A stretch of DNA of 64,000 nucleotides from the NCBI GenBank assembly GCA_022226935.1, contig CP092081.1, positions 1,932,416 to 1,996,415 on the forward strand. Reading direction: 5' to 3'. Numbering within the stretch: the stretch's first letter is position 1; each line of letters opens with the position of its first letter. Source of the stretch: Nitrospira sp. (GTDB taxonomy: Bacteria > Nitrospirota > Nitrospiria > Nitrospirales > Nitrospiraceae). Of this stretch, positions 62,217-64,000 are shown one piece after another. The notes under the pieces are model-generated. The model worked only from the letters and a program-made list of their open reading frames with translations. It had not been told where the DNA came from and did no database searches. The position numbers were made by a program, and so were the translations under genes.

Positions 62217-62771
62217 ATGCCGAAAAAGAAGCACGCGGATCGGGCGTTGGTCGGGGTCTTGGGCGGCAGCACATCGGACTTTCCCATTCTTGAAAAGGCC
62301 GTGGCTGTGTTGAACGAGCTCGGGATTCCCAATGAGCTGCTAGTGGTGTCGGCCCATCGTACTCCGGATCGCCTCTTCGCCTATGCGGAACAGGCAGTGG
62401 CGCGAGGGATTCAGGTCCTCATTGCCGGCGCGGGGGGAGCCGCGCATCTTCCCGGAATGCTCGCGGCAAAGACGCTGTTACCGGTCATCGGCGTGCCTAT
62501 TCCCACTGAACACCTCCGTGGCCTCGATTCTCTCCTGTCGATTGTCCAGATGCCCCGTGGCATTCCGGTTGCGACGGTCGCGATCGGCGGCGCGGAAAAT
62601 GCGGCCATCCTGGCGGCGCAAATTCTGGGGTTACAGTCCGCTTCCGTCAGGCAACGCCTCGAACGATTCCGTGCCGCGCAAACACAAAAGGTGCTCGATA
62701 CCCAGGATGACGCCCGGTTATCCCCTCCCTTCCCGATGCCACGCGGTAGCAGGACGAGCCGCCGGCCGTGA
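62217..62771 (+). CDS. purE: PurE, N5-carboxyaminoimidazole ribonucleotide mutase
   Basis: The 184-residue protein has [42 protein letters not shown] and [26 protein letters not shown], the class I PurE motifs. It rearranges N5-CAIR to CAIR in purine synthesis. ATG 62217 follows AGAGGTG; ATG and GTG codons upstream (from 62172) lack the family start. The extra 15 C-terminal residues ([16 protein letters not shown]) are not typical. It overlaps purK by 4 nt. Confidence 0.93.
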   Translation: MPKKKHADRALVGVLGGSTSDFPILEKAVAVLNELGIPNELLVVSAHRTPDRLFAYAEQAVARGIQVLIAGAGGAAHLPGMLAAKTLLPVIGVPIPTEHLRGLDSLLSIVQMPRGIPVATVAIGGAENAAILAAQILGLQSASVRQRLERFRAAQTQKVLDTQDDARLSPPFPMPRGSRTSRRP

Positions 62772-63934
62772 ATGTCTCGGCGATCGATCCCGGCGCGACT
62801 CTGGGTGTGCTTGGAGGAGGACAACTCGGCGCAATGTTCGCCACCGTTGCCCGCCGGATGGGGTATGCGATCGCCGTCTGGGATCCTGATGCGGAAGCGC
62901 CTGCCCATCGGATTGCCGACTATTCTCTCGTTCACCCGTTCACGGACGCCGAGGCACGGAAAGAGTTTACCCAACGAGTCTGTGCCGTCACGTATGAATG
63001 GGAAAATGTTCCCGCCGACCTCTGCGAACAGTTGGAGCGCGATCTTCCGGTACGTCCATCAAGTCGCGTGCTTCGGGTGATTCAGGATCGCGTCGCGCAG
63101 AAGATGTTTTTGCGGACTCGCGGGTTGCCCGTGCCGGCGTTTTCGACCCTGTCATCGCCCGATGAACTCGGCCGGCACACCATGCCCCCGTATCCGCTGG
63201 TGTGTAAGACCGCTACGGCCGGGTATGACGGCAAGGGGCAGTGGAAAATCCTTCGAGCGGAGGATTGTCCGGCGGTACAGCAGGAGTTGGCCCGTAATCG
63301 GAGACCGGATTCGCGATGGATTCTGGAAGAATGGCTGCCGTTCGAGCGTGAGCTGTCGATTCTAGTGGTGCGAGGCGCCGATGGCGCGTCACAGACCTAC
63401 CCAGTAGTGGAGAATGTTCATGAAGACGGCATTCTCCGTCAGACGATTGTCCCGGCTGATGTGCCGCAAGCGGTTGCCGATTTGGCCGACACGATCGCGT
63501 GTGACGCGGTGGAAGCTCTGGATGGGGTGGGGGTCTTTTGCGTGGAATTGTTCCTTATGGCCGACGGACGGTTGGTGATCAACGAAATCGCGCCCAGGCC
63601 ACATAACTCCGGTCACTACACCCTTGATGCCTGTACCGTCTCGCAATTTGAGCAACAGGTGCGGACCTTGTGCGGTCTGCCGCTCGGAGAAGTCCGACTG
63701 CTCAGTCCTGCCGTAATGCTCAATCTTATTGGCGACGACGTTCGACTCGTGACGCACGCTCCCGCAGCGCACGATCTCTTACGTGTGCCTGGTGCGACCG
63801 TCCACCTGTATGGAAAGCGCACAACTCGACCAAAGCGGAAAATGGGCCACGTTTTATTTCTTGCTCCAACCCGCGCGGAGGCACTCGCGGCCGCGTCGAC
63901 ATTCCGATCGCGCTTTGCTCCAACTCATTCGTAA
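62768..63934 (+). CDS. purK: PurK, N5-carboxyaminoimidazole ribonucleotide synthase
   Basis: This 388-residue ATP-grasp enzyme adds bicarbonate to AIR using ATP. It has [20 protein letters not shown], the ATP-grasp segments [18 protein letters not shown] and [15 protein letters not shown], and the active-site [13 protein letters not shown]. It starts at GTG 62768, overlapping the purE stop (GTGA). Together they make CAIR from AIR. The window ends 66 nt after the stop. Confidence 0.95.
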   Translation: MNVSAIDPGATLGVLGGGQLGAMFATVARRMGYAIAVWDPDAEAPAHRIADYSLVHPFTDAEARKEFTQRVCAVTYEWENVPADLCEQLERDLPVRPSSRVLRVIQDRVAQKMFLRTRGLPVPAFSTLSSPDELGRHTMPPYPLVCKTATAGYDGKGQWKILRAEDCPAVQQELARNRRPDSRWILEEWLPFERELSILVVRGADGASQTYPVVENVHEDGILRQTIVPADVPQAVADLADTIACDAVEALDGVGVFCVELFLMADGRLVINEIAPRPHNSGHYTLDACTVSQFEQQVRTLCGLPLGEVRLLSPAVMLNLIGDDVRLVTHAPAAHDLLRVPGATVHLYGKRTTRPKRKMGHVLFLAPTRAEALAAASTFRSRFAPTHS

Positions 63935-64000
63935 AGAACGACAGCAGGCACGATCAGGCTCATTGTACGCCAGGACGGTATCCGTTTCTGTCGGTTAAAC

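Noticed and set aside
1-64000. CRISPR arrays, insertion sequences, prophage or integrase genes
   Set aside because: I found no regularly spaced direct repeats, transposase-like genes or attachment-site duplications. The tRNA genes show no repeated 3' fragments downstream.

Overview
The window is about 60% GC by eye, densely coded on both strands, and has no insertion sequence, prophage, CRISPR array or rRNA that I can see. The gene set fits a free-living Gram-negative chromosome and most resembles the Nitrospirota (a Nitrospira-like lineage). It has a complete ISC operon, a hopanoid C-3 methylase (HpnR), a rubrerythrin / Fe-S protein / DUF3501 cluster, pyruvoyl-dependent arginine decarboxylase with agmatinase, GlnRS with its own tRNAs, and a TolC/HlyD export locus. 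This taxonomic placement rests on recognising protein families, not on a search.

Layout. 1-6.4 kb: HU, a MoaD/ThiS-like protein, an RfbC-type epimerase, then a peroxide-type cluster (Fur/PerR regulator, rubrerythrin, GlpC-like Fe-S protein, DUF3501) and a tandem PTPS-like protein. 6.5-12 kb: a CBS protein, a ZorA/ZorB-like membrane channel pair, a formylglycine-enzyme-like protein without the catalytic cysteines, thioredoxin and peroxiredoxin. 12-16.6 kb: TypA/BipA and a class A penicillin-binding protein, divergently transcribed. 16.6-23.3 kb: the ISC operon iscR-iscS-iscU-iscA-hscB-hscA-iscX on the minus strand, with ferredoxin divergent and an FNR-like reductase beside it. 23.4-29.3 kb: gltX, two tRNA-Gln genes, an Uup-type ABC-F protein and glnS. 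29.4-33.1 kb: proteins of unknown function and tRNA-Glu. 33.1-39.9 kb: a sigma54 enhancer-binding protein, hpnR, a HAD phosphatase, an unknown protein and an SthA-type flavoprotein. Two sigma54-type promoters in this block are each preceded by a matching 40-bp paired-repeat element. 40-48 kb: a DHFR-like reductase, a NarL-type two-component pair, a truncated glycosyltransferase, unknown proteins, a methyltransferase with a 13-bp inverted repeat in its leader, and a ZIP transporter. 48.4-53.8 kb: a deoxyhypusine-synthase-family protein, a DsbA-like protein, an aldehyde dehydrogenase, arginine decarboxylase and agmatinase, plausibly a polyamine route. 53.8-62.1 kb: RluF, a 4HB sensor-like protein and an export locus. 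62.2-63.9 kb: purE-purK.

Three points stand out. First, the export locus at 55.4-62.1 kb pairs HlyD-like and TolC-like proteins with two tandem ABC-exporter paralogues whose nucleotide-binding domains have both lost the Walker A glycines, Walker B Asp/Glu, signature motif, Q-loop and H-loop. Second, the sigma54 block around hpnR shows a recurring, precisely spaced upstream element next to its probable regulator gene. Third, the ZorAB-like pair stands alone, without the usual Zorya effector genes.
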